Shown in pieces: positions 26,933-35,991 of a stretch of DNA of 48,283 nt; within the stretch, counting starts at the first letter, position 1, and each line of letters begins with the position of its first letter. The position numbers were made by a program, and so were the translations under genes. Origin of the DNA: Nanobdellota archaeon (GTDB lineage Archaea > Nanobdellota > Nanobdellia > Pacearchaeales > GW2011-AR1). The stretch lies in NCBI GenBank assembly GCA_030648285.1, contig JAUSIC010000003.1:1-48283 (forward strand), read 5' to 3'. The notes under the pieces are model-generated. The model was not told the DNA's origin. It ran no database searches and saw only the letters and a program-made list of their open reading frames with translations.

Positions 26933-28511
26933 CTAAAATTGGTTGATTGTCCTGTTGATAACCCTGAACAGGAAACCATGTATCATTATGAACCATTGGA
27001 TAATTTACCATCCAATCATCATGTTTCTGAAATATTGACAAAATTAAAAACTTTGGTTTTTCTTTATTTACAAATTCATCAAAGCTTGTTTCATTGAAAT
27101 AATCCCCGCTATGACTTTCTGGATTTTTAAATCCGTCATCAAATGTTCCTGTTCTTCTTTCGGAATAATAAGAAATCTGTGGGAAGCTCTGGGTTATAAT
27201 TGTATCATCAATATTTGAATGCTGTTTTATCCATTCTCCTGCAAGTTTAAGTTCATAATAAGAACTCTTTTTACTTTCTGTTAGCTGATAACCCCAAACT
27301 AAATTAGGTATAAGACTAGCAACTAGAATAATTAAAATCAAAATAGCAATAACTTTTTTATTTATCTTCAGATGCTTTTCTACTAGTTTTCCTAATTCAA
27401 AAAGAGGAATCGCAGCAATCATAAACAAGAAGGGATGCTGCATTAAGGTATATCTCTGCTGAGCAGTCGGATCCATTTGCATATAGCCTAATACCAAAAG
27501 AGGAAGAGCTATCCAGAGAAAAACAAATAACTTGCTTTGAATTGTCTTGTTTTTGAATATCTTGTCAAATCCTAAAAAAAGATCTGCAAAGAAATAAACA
27601 GCACCGATTATAAACAATATGAATATCGGAAGAGTCAGATTATATGGCAAATCCAAGAAGTAAATAGGCCAGTTTACAACAGAAGTTCTCGCTACTGGTG
27701 CAGCTGCTGTCTTGATAATACCCAAGTCATAAGAGAGTATATCTATCAGAGGATTTCCAAAATGCTTTGCATAAACAATAAAATGAGGCACTAAGGCTAA
27801 GGCAAATATTAAAAGAGTAATCCACAAAGATTTATTTTTTAGAAACTTAAACTTTTCTTTAATAAAAGCAAGTACGAAAAACATTGGAAGAACCATTAGG
27901 TTCTGCATTCTGATTAAAACAGATACAGCAAGGAAAAGTCCAGACAAGTACAGATATTTTTTTCCCTTTTCCATTTCATATCCTTTCCAAAAAAGAAACA
28001 AAGTCAAAAGAATAAAAAAAGTAGAAGGTATATCTGTCATTGTTCTTCCTGTGAAGAAAAAAGCAACCCATGAAAAAGTAAGTCCTATTGCTGTGAATAA
28101 GGCATATTTTTTATTGAACATGTCCCTGACTAAAAAATAAGAAACTGCGATAATTCCTGTTGAAAACAAAACTTCTGAAAATCTTATTCCAACTTCCCCT
28201 AATCCAATCTTAAAAAATAAGGCTCCAAATAATGGCCACAAAGCTCCTCTTCTGTAATACCACAAATCAGTCATATTACCAACACCTGCCCATAATTTAG
28301 CAGTAGACATGTATTCTGCACCATCAAACCACATTGCCTGGTCTTTTGTTATAAAAAAGACTACAACCCTAATAACAAATGCTAAAATTAAAACTCCAAT
28401 AAATGCCTTATCATAATTATCTTGAACCCAAGAAAATAGTTTTGTTTTTATTGTCTTTTTTCTTTCTTCAATAATTTTTTCTTCTGATTTAATTGCTATT
28501 ATTTCTTCCAT
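26907..28511 (-). CDS. GT39/PMT-like polytopic glycosyltransferase (dolichyl-phosphate-mannose-type)
   Basis: ~12 TM; DQAMWFDGAEYMSTAKLWAG; YYRRGALWPLFGALFFKIG. Confidence 0.85.
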   Translation of the reverse strand: MEEIIAIKSEEKIIEERKKTIKTKLFSWVQDNYDKAFIGVLILAFVIRVVVFFITKDQAMWFDGAEYMSTAKLWAGVGNMTDLWYYRRGALWPLFGALFFKIGLGEVGIRFSEVLFSTGIIAVSYFLVRDMFNKKYALFTAIGLTFSWVAFFFTGRTMTDIPSTFFILLTLFLFWKGYEMEKGKKYLYLSGLFLAVSVLIRMQNLMVLPMFFVLAFIKEKFKFLKNKSLWITLLIFALALVPHFIVYAKHFGNPLIDILSYDLGIIKTAAAPVARTSVVNWPIYFLDLPYNLTLPIFILFIIGAVYFFADLFLGFDKIFKNKTIQSKLFVFLWIALPLLVLGYMQMDPTAQQRYTLMQHPFLFMIAAIPLFELGKLVEKHLKINKKVIAILILIILVASLIPNLVWGYQLTESKKSSYYELKLAGEWIKQHSNIDDTIITQSFPQISYYSERRTGTFDDGFKNPESHSGDYFNETSFDEFVNKEKPKFLILSIFQKHDDWMVNYPMVHNDTWFPVQGYQQDNQPILVIYQANYN

Positions 28512-28561
28512 TACATAAAATCTCCTATTTTATGTTTGTGGCAAATCTCCTGTTTGCTCAT
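28511..28561 (-). other. Leader micro-ORF 2 (16 aa, MSKQEICHKHKIGDFM*) coupled to the GT39 gene by TAATG
   Basis: Reverse strand ATGAGCAAACAGGAGATTTGCCACAAACATAAAATAGGAGATTTTATGTAATGG; related to 15102-15158. Confidence 0.7.
28513..28535 (-). promoter_or_regulatory. Perfect 9-bp hairpin ACATAAAAT-AGGAG-ATTTTATGT with SD as loop
   Basis: Exact inverted repeat; AGGAG is the whole loop; start codon is immediately downstream. Confidence 0.7.
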
Positions 28562-28659
28562 TATGAAAATTCTTCTGAATTTTTATTTGTGCTGTCGCTC
28601 GGCTTTGACGAACGAACGGCTGACTTCTTGTCTGCAGTGAAATTTCCTATTTCTGTCAT
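28561..28659 (-). other. Leader micro-ORF 1 (32 aa, MTEIGNFTADKKSAVRSSKPSDSTNKNSEEFS*) coupled to micro-ORF 2 by TAATG
   Basis: First 76 nt identical to 5867-5942; 3' end AAAATTC-AGAA-GAATTTTCATAATG matches the S4e leader layout. Confidence 0.75.
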
Positions 28660-28686
28660 TATATGATTTGTTATATTGATTATTTT

Positions 28687-29163
28687 TTAATCGTTTTTTA
28701 TCTTCTTAATTATGTCTGTTGTAGAATTAACTTTATCGCTGGTGAATGCTATTTTTCCGCCATAGCTTTCAACAACTCTTCTTTCTTCCTGATTGCATGT
28801 ATCTATGTTATATTCTCCTCCTTTGACATACACATCTGGCTTGAGAGACTGAATATGGCCAACAGGACTCTGCTCATCATAAATTAAGATAAAATCAACA
28901 GAACTTAAAGCAGAGAGTATTTCTGCTCTTTCTCTTTGGGGTATTTTCGGCCTGTCTGGCCCTTTAACTGCCTTGACAGAAGAATCTGAATTTAAGCCGA
29001 CAATCAAAAAATCCCCTTTCTCTTTAGACTCATTCAAGTGCCTTATATGCCCTACATGAAGTATATCAAAGCACCCATTTGTCCAAATTATTGTTTTTCC
29101 CTGCTTTTTCAACTGAGGAACAATAATCAGCAATTCCTCATAAGTCTTTATTTTATCAGACAT
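28687..29163 (-). CDS. RfaE2/HldE-C-like cytidylyltransferase (ADP-heptose synthase-like)
   Basis: TNGCFDILHVGHIRHLNESKEKGD..VGLNSDSSVKAVKGPDRP...KGGEYN. Confidence 0.93.
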   Translation of the reverse strand: MSDKIKTYEELLIIVPQLKKQGKTIIWTNGCFDILHVGHIRHLNESKEKGDFLIVGLNSDSSVKAVKGPDRPKIPQRERAEILSALSSVDFILIYDEQSPVGHIQSLKPDVYVKGGEYNIDTCNQEERRVVESYGGKIAFTSDKVNSTTDIIKKIKND

Positions 29164-29194
29164 TTAACTAAAAATAATAAGCCTTTTAAAAAAG

Positions 29195-30166
29195 TTATTG
29201 TGATAGAGCATTTAAAACCTCCTCAGCAGATATGCTTTTTGTAAGCTCTTCAGAGTACAAATCCTGCTTCTCTGGAAAAAAGTCATAAAGTTTTGGTGAA
29301 ACTATTTTTTTTAATGTTCCATATCCTTCAATTTCATCAGGAGAAGTACAGAAAAACAAGCCTATTGTTGGTTTTTTTAATGCAAGAGAAATGTGCAGTG
29401 AAACACTATCTGGACAAACAATCTCATCGCATAAACTTATTAAAGAAATTAGCTCTCTAAGAGAGCAATTCAAATCATGCGTATAAATTTTTATCCCTTG
29501 CTCTTTTAATTCTTCAATTAATTCTTCATACTTACCTTTTTCATCAGGTCCTCCAAGCAACAAAACTTCCTTATTTATTTTTCTAATAAATTCTTTTGTG
29601 TTTTCAAAATTCCAAACTTTTGAAGGCCATTTTGGAGAAGAACCTGCATAGATTCCGATTAGTTTTTTTTGAGTAAGATTATTATCTCTCAAGAATTTTT
29701 CAGCGTAATCTTTTTCCTTATCAGTTAAAACAATTACAGGCAATTCCTTAGAATAGGGTAATTCTGCTGCATCAAACATCATTTCTTGATATGTTCTTTT
29801 ATTTGTCTTTTTTAGATTATCATCAAATAAGGTATTTAGATAATATTCTGCAGAGAGATTAAATGCAACAGGATAACCATTTTCATTATAAAAACCAAAT
29901 TTTTTTTCTGCATTAATTTCTTTTGCTATTCTTGTAGCTTCTTCATCAACATCAAAATTATATAGGATGTCAAAAAATTCTCTGGGATAATTAAAAATTG
30001 AAAATACCCTCTGAACATGAGGATTTGCTTCAAATATTTGCATATTATGCTCTTTTGTTATCCAAGTTATCTCTGAATCAGGATATTTTTTCCTAACTGC
30101 CTGAGCTATTGGAAGAGTTCTTATGACATCTCCAGACGCACCTAATTTGATTATCAGTACCTTCAT
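29195..30166 (-). CDS. Glycosyltransferase family 9 (heptosyltransferase-like)
   Basis: MKVLIIKLGASGDVIRTLPIAQAVRKKYPDSEITWIT...IGIYAGSSPKWPSKVW...LLGGPDEK. Confidence 0.93.
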   Translation of the reverse strand: MKVLIIKLGASGDVIRTLPIAQAVRKKYPDSEITWITKEHNMQIFEANPHVQRVFSIFNYPREFFDILYNFDVDEEATRIAKEINAEKKFGFYNENGYPVAFNLSAEYYLNTLFDDNLKKTNKRTYQEMMFDAAELPYSKELPVIVLTDKEKDYAEKFLRDNNLTQKKLIGIYAGSSPKWPSKVWNFENTKEFIRKINKEVLLLGGPDEKGKYEELIEELKEQGIKIYTHDLNCSLRELISLISLCDEIVCPDSVSLHISLALKKPTIGLFFCTSPDEIEGYGTLKKIVSPKLYDFFPEKQDLYSEELTKSISAEEVLNALSQ

Positions 30167-30199
30167 GAATTTTTATATAGAAAACCTTATATAAAGATT

Positions 30200-30634
30200 A
30201 TGAAAGAAAAATATATGAAAGTTTACATAGCAGGAAAATTGTGCAATGAAGATGAAAGAAAATTCTTGGAAAAACTTGCAAAATTAGCAGAAGAATTAGG
30301 ATTTGAGACATTTCTTCCCCACAGAGAGATAGGATTAGCTAAAAATATATATGATGTTGAGAAAATATTTAATGGAGATATAATAAACGGATTTAAGGAT
30401 GTTTCTTTGGTTATTGCAGACTTGAATGGATTGCATATTGGTTCAGGAACTGCATGGGAATTAGGATATGCCTATGCAAAAGGAATTCCTGTAATAGGAA
30501 TCAAAGAAGACGAGCCAATAGAAAATGCATTGGATAGTTTAAGTGCAATAATAATTCATTCTACAAAGATAGTAAATTCTTTAGAAGAATTGAAAAAGGA
30601 ATTAGAAAGGTTTAAAATTAATCAAGAGGCTTAG
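30200..30634 (+). CDS. Nucleoside 2-deoxyribosyltransferase-family protein
   Basis: MKVYIAGKLCNEDERKF...DVSLVIADLNGLHIGSGTAWELGYAYAKGIPVIGI. Confidence 0.88.
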   Translation: MKEKYMKVYIAGKLCNEDERKFLEKLAKLAEELGFETFLPHREIGLAKNIYDVEKIFNGDIINGFKDVSLVIADLNGLHIGSGTAWELGYAYAKGIPVIGIKEDEPIENALDSLSAIIIHSTKIVNSLEELKKELERFKINQEA

Positions 30635-31520
30635 TCGATTGTATTTCTGTTTCTCTCCAGCCATCAGAATAATTTGTTTTTTGTTTTATATCCTCGAAGG
30701 CTTTTTTATAGATGCTGTATCTTGCTTTTAACAATTCTGTTGTCCAGCCAAATTCCTTCATTTTTTTTGAGTATAACAAGGAATGAAAAAGACCATATTT
30801 TATCTCATTGAAAAAAGATTTTGTTCTTGGCATTTCTGGAAATAATTTGTTCAGATTTTCATGCCCTTTTATATTTCTTATTTTTTGATTCTCCCAGTCT
30901 TTGATATTGTCTGGATTTTTCACAAAAACTTCCACATCAGGAAGATATTTTATTTTATATCCTTTTTTCCAGAAAAGATAAGGAATAACAGAATCTTCTG
31001 AAGCGTCTATAGGAAAATCAACAATAACTCCCTTTCGAATTGCAAACAAATATCCTGAACATTCAAAGAACTTTTCTTTTTGCGATAACTTCTTTCTCAC
31101 TTTATCAGCCCCTGAAAAAAGAAGATGAGACCAGTATCCAAATTTTGTATCTCTGGAATCCACTGAAACAGGCTTTCCTGTTATGCATCCTATTTTTGAA
31201 TCTTGAAATGCATCTGAAATTTCCTTAACTGTATTTTGAGAAACATAGACATCTCCATCTGTAAGAATAAAAATATCTTTCTCTGTGCCAGGAAATTCCT
31301 GAAATAAAAGATTTAATGCATAAGATTTTCCTTCTCCTGGATCAAGAAAAAAATTAAACCTCTTGTCGTCTATATTCTCTTTTAAAAATTTCTCAACTTC
31401 TTCAAAAGGGTCAACAACAAACACCCTCAAATCTTCATCTTTATATTGCTCTAAAAAAACATTAACAGCTCTCAAAGTAGAAACAGGTTCTTTATACGAA
31501 GTGATAATAACATCTATCAT
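30618..31520 (-). CDS. Glycosyltransferase family 2
   Basis: MIDVIITSYKEPVSTLRAVN...DIFILTDGDVYVSQNT. Confidence 0.87.
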   Translation of the reverse strand: MIDVIITSYKEPVSTLRAVNVFLEQYKDEDLRVFVVDPFEEVEKFLKENIDDKRFNFFLDPGEGKSYALNLLFQEFPGTEKDIFILTDGDVYVSQNTVKEISDAFQDSKIGCITGKPVSVDSRDTKFGYWSHLLFSGADKVRKKLSQKEKFFECSGYLFAIRKGVIVDFPIDASEDSVIPYLFWKKGYKIKYLPDVEVFVKNPDNIKDWENQKIRNIKGHENLNKLFPEMPRTKSFFNEIKYGLFHSLLYSKKMKEFGWTTELLKARYSIYKKAFEDIKQKTNYSDGWRETEIQSTKPLD

Positions 31521-31521
31521 T

Positions 31522-31719
31522 TTAATTTAAAGACTCAAAAGGGTAGTCTTCTGGCCTTATTAGAACAATTGTTTCTTCTTTTGCGTTTTTTGCCAGAATC
31601 CTTACTTTTCTTTTTCCCTGTTTCCCCATGTCTGAAATTTCAAATTCATGTATAAAATATTCTTGGCTAGCTATTAAGATTTTATCTCCTTTTTTTAACT
31701 CTGATGCTGGTTTTCTCAT
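31522..31719 (-). CDS. Small SH3/KOW-like protein resembling the N-terminal domain of aIF5A/EF-P
   Basis: 65 aa ASELKKGDKILIASQEYFIHEFEISDMGKQGKRKVRILA. Confidence 0.6.
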   Translation of the reverse strand: MRKPASELKKGDKILIASQEYFIHEFEISDMGKQGKRKVRILAKNAKEETIVLIRPEDYPFESLN

Positions 31720-31741
31720 TGATTATTTCTGATAAAACAAA

Positions 31742-31749
31742 TTTATAAA
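31742..31749. promoter_or_regulatory. Palindromic TATA box TTTATAAA, candidate bidirectional promoter
   Basis: Centred in the 51-nt divergent gap, ~22 nt from both start codons. Confidence 0.6.
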
Positions 31750-31770
31750 GATTGTTAAAATTTAAAAGGG

Positions 31771-32481
31771 ATGAAAAATGCGATAATACTCTGTTCAGGA
31801 GGATTAGACAGTGTTGTTACTTCTCATTATGTAAGAGAAAAACTAGGATATGAGAAAATTATTATCCTGTTCTTTAATTATAATCAAAAGAGCCTCATAA
31901 AAGAAAGAAAATCCTCAAAAAAATGCGCAAAAGACATTAAAGCCAAATTCAGTGAAATTGATTTAAGATTATTATTTTCACATATAAATAAAAGTGTTAG
32001 AATAAAAAAAATAAAAAGAAAAGAACTGAAAAACAGTTCTAAAGAATCAGAAAAACTTTATGTTCCTTGTAGAAATACTTTGTTTTTAGTTTATTCTCTT
32101 GCTTTGGCAGAATCTCTGTATAAAGATAAGAAAGAAATTTATGATATTTTTACTGGATTTAAAAATGAAGGAAAAGAATCTTATCCAGATACAACTCCTG
32201 AATTTGTTGAGGAGATGAACAAGCTAAGCAAAATTAGCTGTTATAAACCTTTTAAGATTAATGCTCCTTTAATAAGAAAAGATAAAGAAGATATCATAAA
32301 ATTAGGAATAAATTTAGGAGTGAATCTTAAAGATACATTTAGCTGTTATAATAGTTTAAATGGAAAACATTGCGGATATTGCTTGGCGTGCAGATTAAGG
32401 CAAGAGGGATTTTATTGGGCAAATGTCAAGGATCCTACAATTTACAAAGAAAAACTGAAAGATTTTCGAACAGCCGAATAA
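31771..32481 (+). CDS. queC: 7-cyano-7-deazaguanine synthase-like (QueC)
   Basis: LCSGGLDSVVTSHYV PP-loop; SCYNSLNGKHCGYCLACRLRQEGF zinc motif. Confidence 0.9.
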   Translation: MKNAIILCSGGLDSVVTSHYVREKLGYEKIIILFFNYNQKSLIKERKSSKKCAKDIKAKFSEIDLRLLFSHINKSVRIKKIKRKELKNSSKESEKLYVPCRNTLFLVYSLALAESLYKDKKEIYDIFTGFKNEGKESYPDTTPEFVEEMNKLSKISCYKPFKINAPLIRKDKEDIIKLGINLGVNLKDTFSCYNSLNGKHCGYCLACRLRQEGFYWANVKDPTIYKEKLKDFRTAE

Positions 32482-34017
32482 TTATACCCTATACCTTGTT
32501 TTGTCATACCAAACTTTGAATGAAATTGGCAAAGAGCGATACATTGGTTTTATTATCTTTTCTCTTGTTAAATCTGAAATTGATACTGCATAGAGTGAGA
32601 AATAAGACATCAGGGGATTTTTCAGATTTTTTCTGATTCTTTTTTCTTTTAAGAGATAATTCAAAAGAAAATTAGGCATGAACCCGTATCTTTTTTCTGT
32701 CACAGAACCTCTCATCAAATTCAAAATTAGATTAAGATAAATGTTTCTTTTTTTCAACAAGATATGCTTGCTTCTATCCCAATAATTCAATTGATAAGCT
32801 GCATCTTTTTCAGTCTTGATTATTCCTTCTCTCCTTGCTCTTACATCTAATTTTGAACCTGGAAAAAATACAAGATTGTTGACAGACAAATAATATGGTT
32901 TTGGAAGTTTCCTAAGAAGCTTTATTAGATTTAAAATATGCTCTGGTTTTTCATAAGGATTGCAAGTTATTACATCATACATGATTGCCAATTTGTTTTT
33001 ATATTTATTAATTATTTTTGCTGCATTCAAGACATGATTATCTGTCTGATTCCTATGATAAATCTCAAGGTTAGTTTTTTCGCTTCCTTGTATTCCAACA
33101 ATAATATCTGTGCAGCCTGCATCTACTAGCAATTTTATTTTTTCTTCTGACACAGTATGCGGATCTGCAAGGCATTTGAATCTCATATTAACTTTCTCTT
33201 TGTAAAGCTTGCAGAATTTTTTTATGTCTTCTATAGGGCGGAGAGAAAAAGTATCATCTCTTATATCAAAATAACCCAGAGAAGGAAATTTATTTTTTAA
33301 GTACAAAACACCCTCTATTATGTATTCTGGAGAATGCCATCTCAGGACTTTCTTTCTTTTTCCTTCATAAAGTTGGTTGAATAAGCTATTTGAACAATAA
33401 TCACAACCATAAGGACAGCCTCTTCCTGTTAGGAAAAATATCTGCCCTCCCAAATCTCTTTCTCTGAATTTTATTATTTTTCTTTTTTCTAAAATAAAAT
33501 GGTCTTCAATATCATAATCTGGAAGAGGAAGAGAATCCAGATTGTCTATCAAATTTCTTACTGGATTTTTTATTATTTTTCCTGCTTTTTTTATCCAGAG
33601 GTTTTTTATCTTATCAAAACTTTTTTTCTTTTCAATTGCATTAACCAAATCAATGATTGCATCTTCTCCTTCACCTACGCAGACAATATCTGCATGCCTT
33701 ATGCATTCTTCAGGAGAGATTGTTGCATGAACTCCTCCATAGACTATTGGAATGTTCGTATTTTTTTTCAAAAAAGAAATTAATCTTGAAGCCCTATGTG
33801 CTGTAGAAGCATAGGAGTTTATTCCAATTAGTTTACTTTCTCTGCACAGATTTAATAATTGAATTAATTCTTCTCTTGAATAATTTTTAGAATAATCTTC
33901 ACTTAGAGTCATAAAAACGATTTTTACTTTATGTCCTTGTTTTTTTAAAACAGAGGAAATTGTCCTTATTCCTTGGTCAGAAGGATATGTTGATGTAGAA
34001 ATGAGAGTTACTTGCAT
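32482..34017 (-). CDS. B12-binding-domain-type radical SAM protein
   Basis: YGGVHATISPEECIRHADIVCVGEGEDA; LTGRGCPYGCDYCSNSLF. Confidence 0.94.
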   Translation of the reverse strand: MQVTLISTSTYPSDQGIRTISSVLKKQGHKVKIVFMTLSEDYSKNYSREELIQLLNLCRESKLIGINSYASTAHRASRLISFLKKNTNIPIVYGGVHATISPEECIRHADIVCVGEGEDAIIDLVNAIEKKKSFDKIKNLWIKKAGKIIKNPVRNLIDNLDSLPLPDYDIEDHFILEKRKIIKFRERDLGGQIFFLTGRGCPYGCDYCSNSLFNQLYEGKRKKVLRWHSPEYIIEGVLYLKNKFPSLGYFDIRDDTFSLRPIEDIKKFCKLYKEKVNMRFKCLADPHTVSEEKIKLLVDAGCTDIIVGIQGSEKTNLEIYHRNQTDNHVLNAAKIINKYKNKLAIMYDVITCNPYEKPEHILNLIKLLRKLPKPYYLSVNNLVFFPGSKLDVRARREGIIKTEKDAAYQLNYWDRSKHILLKKRNIYLNLILNLMRGSVTEKRYGFMPNFLLNYLLKEKRIRKNLKNPLMSYFSLYAVSISDLTREKIIKPMYRSLPISFKVWYDKTRYRV

Positions 34018-34107
34018 AAAACGAGCAAAATAGATGTTCTTTTTAAATTTTTATTCATTTACAGGAACACGGAAATCTTTTAAAAACCATACTCAATGGC
34101 TATTTTG

Positions 34108-35991
34108 ATGAAAGCACTCATACTTGCAGGGGGCAGAGGCAAAAGATTAGATGATTGGACTGAAAACAAGAATAAAAGCATGATTAAACTTTTTGAAAAA
34201 CCAATCATAGAGTATAACCTTGAACATGCAATAGAAGCAGGAGTCAAAGAGATAATCATAGTTATTGGTTATAAAGGAGAAGAAATAAAAAGAGCTTTTG
34301 GAAAAGAATACAAGGGAATTCCAATAAAGTATATTCTTCAGAAAGAGCAGAGAGGAGTAATACATGCAATAGAATGTGCAAGACACACAATAGGAGATTC
34401 TGATTTTTTGCTGATGCTCGCAGATGAAATTGTTCCTGAATCAAAAATAAAAGAGATGGCTAAAAAATTCAGGAAAGAAAATTTATTTGCTATATGTGGA
34501 ATAATAAATGAAAAACAGACAGCAAGCATAGGCAAAACTTATTCTGCAATGGTCAATGAAAAAAACAGGGTGTTTAGACTGATTGAAAAACCAAAAGTAG
34601 TAATCAACAAGATAAAAGGAACAGGACACTGCATTCTCAAGAATGACATGCTTAACTACCTTGAGAGAACTCCTATCAATGCAAACAGAGGAGAAAGAGA
34701 ATTAGTTGACTGGATTCAAGTGGCTGTTGATGATGGAAAAGAAGTTTATGTTTATCCAATAAGTAGAATTGGATATGTAAATGTAAATACAAAAGAAGAT
34801 TATGATTTAGCAAAAGAACTTTTAAGAAAATCAAATCCAAAAGTTTTGATTGTTCATACACAGATGAAATTCTTAGGAGGGGCAGAATTATTGATAGTTG
34901 AATTATGCAACTGGCTTACAAAGAATGGAGTAAAAAATGATATTCTAGCATTATCCAAATCAAAAGAAGTTGAAAACTCTCTTATTGATACAGAGATAAT
35001 AATTCCCAAACATAACATTAATTTGCAACCTCCTGGATTCAAAAATACAGGAGAAGTTATACAATTCATTAAAATTTACAGAAAGAAACTGAAAAAAATA
35101 TTAAAAAATTATGATGTAATTAATTTTCATAATTTTCCTGTTACCTGGACTCTTTTTCCAAGAAAAAAACCTTGTGTCTGGATGCTGAATGAACCTCCAA
35201 ATTTATGGAGCAAGCCAAATGCAGGATTATTGCTAAAAACACTAAACAAAACAAGAAACTGGCTTGATAAATTCATAATCAAGAAGAGTGTAGATATAAT
35301 CTGCACTGCTGATGAATTCAATAAGACAAGAGCAGAAAAAAGATACAAAAAAAGTTCAAGGATAATATATTACGGAGTTAATCATGATTTTTTTTCTAAA
35401 GGAAAAGCTGAAAGAGCAATTAAAAAATTCAACTTGAAGAATAATTTTGTTGTTCTCCAATCAGGAATGATTATTGATACTAAAAACCAGTTGGAGAGTG
35501 TCAAAACAATAAAAAAAGTAAAAGAAAGTATTCCAAATGTTCTTTTATTGTTAGCAGGAAAGGTTGCTGATGAAAAATACAAAAAAATAATTGAGGATTA
35601 TATCAAAGAAAATAATTTAGAAAAAAATGTTTTATTCACAGGAAATTTATCAAGAGAAGAATTGAGAGACTTATACAAAGCAAGTGATGTTGGCTTGTTC
35701 CCTGTTGGAAAACAAGGAGGATGGTTGGCTCCATTTGAAATGCTTTGTTCTGGAAATCCTGTTATTGTTTCAGAAGAGATGGGTGCTGCTTCTTTGATAA
35801 AAAATTTCAATCTAGGGGTTGTTACAAAAGATTATGCAAGTTCCTTGCTAGAGGTTCATAAAAACAAGAAGGATTATGTGAAACAAGCAAAAGAGGCTTC
35901 ATTATTCATAAAAAAGAATTTATCTTGGAAAATATTTACAGATAAAATGATTAAAGCTTATAAGGATGCACTGGGAAAGGAAAAATATTAA
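34108..35991 (+). CDS. Sugar nucleotidyltransferase–GT4 glycosyltransferase fusion
   Basis: N-term MKALILAGGRGKRLDDWTENKNKSMIKLFEKPIIEY; C-term GT-B VLIVHTQMKFLGGAELLIVEL...GLFPVGKQGGWLAPFEMLCSGNPVIVSEEMG; start 34108 favoured by TATA spacing (ORF track 34096). Confidence 0.93.
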   Translation: MKALILAGGRGKRLDDWTENKNKSMIKLFEKPIIEYNLEHAIEAGVKEIIIVIGYKGEEIKRAFGKEYKGIPIKYILQKEQRGVIHAIECARHTIGDSDFLLMLADEIVPESKIKEMAKKFRKENLFAICGIINEKQTASIGKTYSAMVNEKNRVFRLIEKPKVVINKIKGTGHCILKNDMLNYLERTPINANRGERELVDWIQVAVDDGKEVYVYPISRIGYVNVNTKEDYDLAKELLRKSNPKVLIVHTQMKFLGGAELLIVELCNWLTKNGVKNDILALSKSKEVENSLIDTEIIIPKHNINLQPPGFKNTGEVIQFIKIYRKKLKKILKNYDVINFHNFPVTWTLFPRKKPCVWMLNEPPNLWSKPNAGLLLKTLNKTRNWLDKFIIKKSVDIICTADEFNKTRAEKRYKKSSRIIYYGVNHDFFSKGKAERAIKKFNLKNNFVVLQSGMIIDTKNQLESVKTIKKVKESIPNVLLLLAGKVADEKYKKIIEDYIKENNLEKNVLFTGNLSREELRDLYKASDVGLFPVGKQGGWLAPFEMLCSGNPVIVSEEMGAASLIKNFNLGVVTKDYASSLLEVHKNKKDYVKQAKEASLFIKKNLSWKIFTDKMIKAYKDALGKEKY

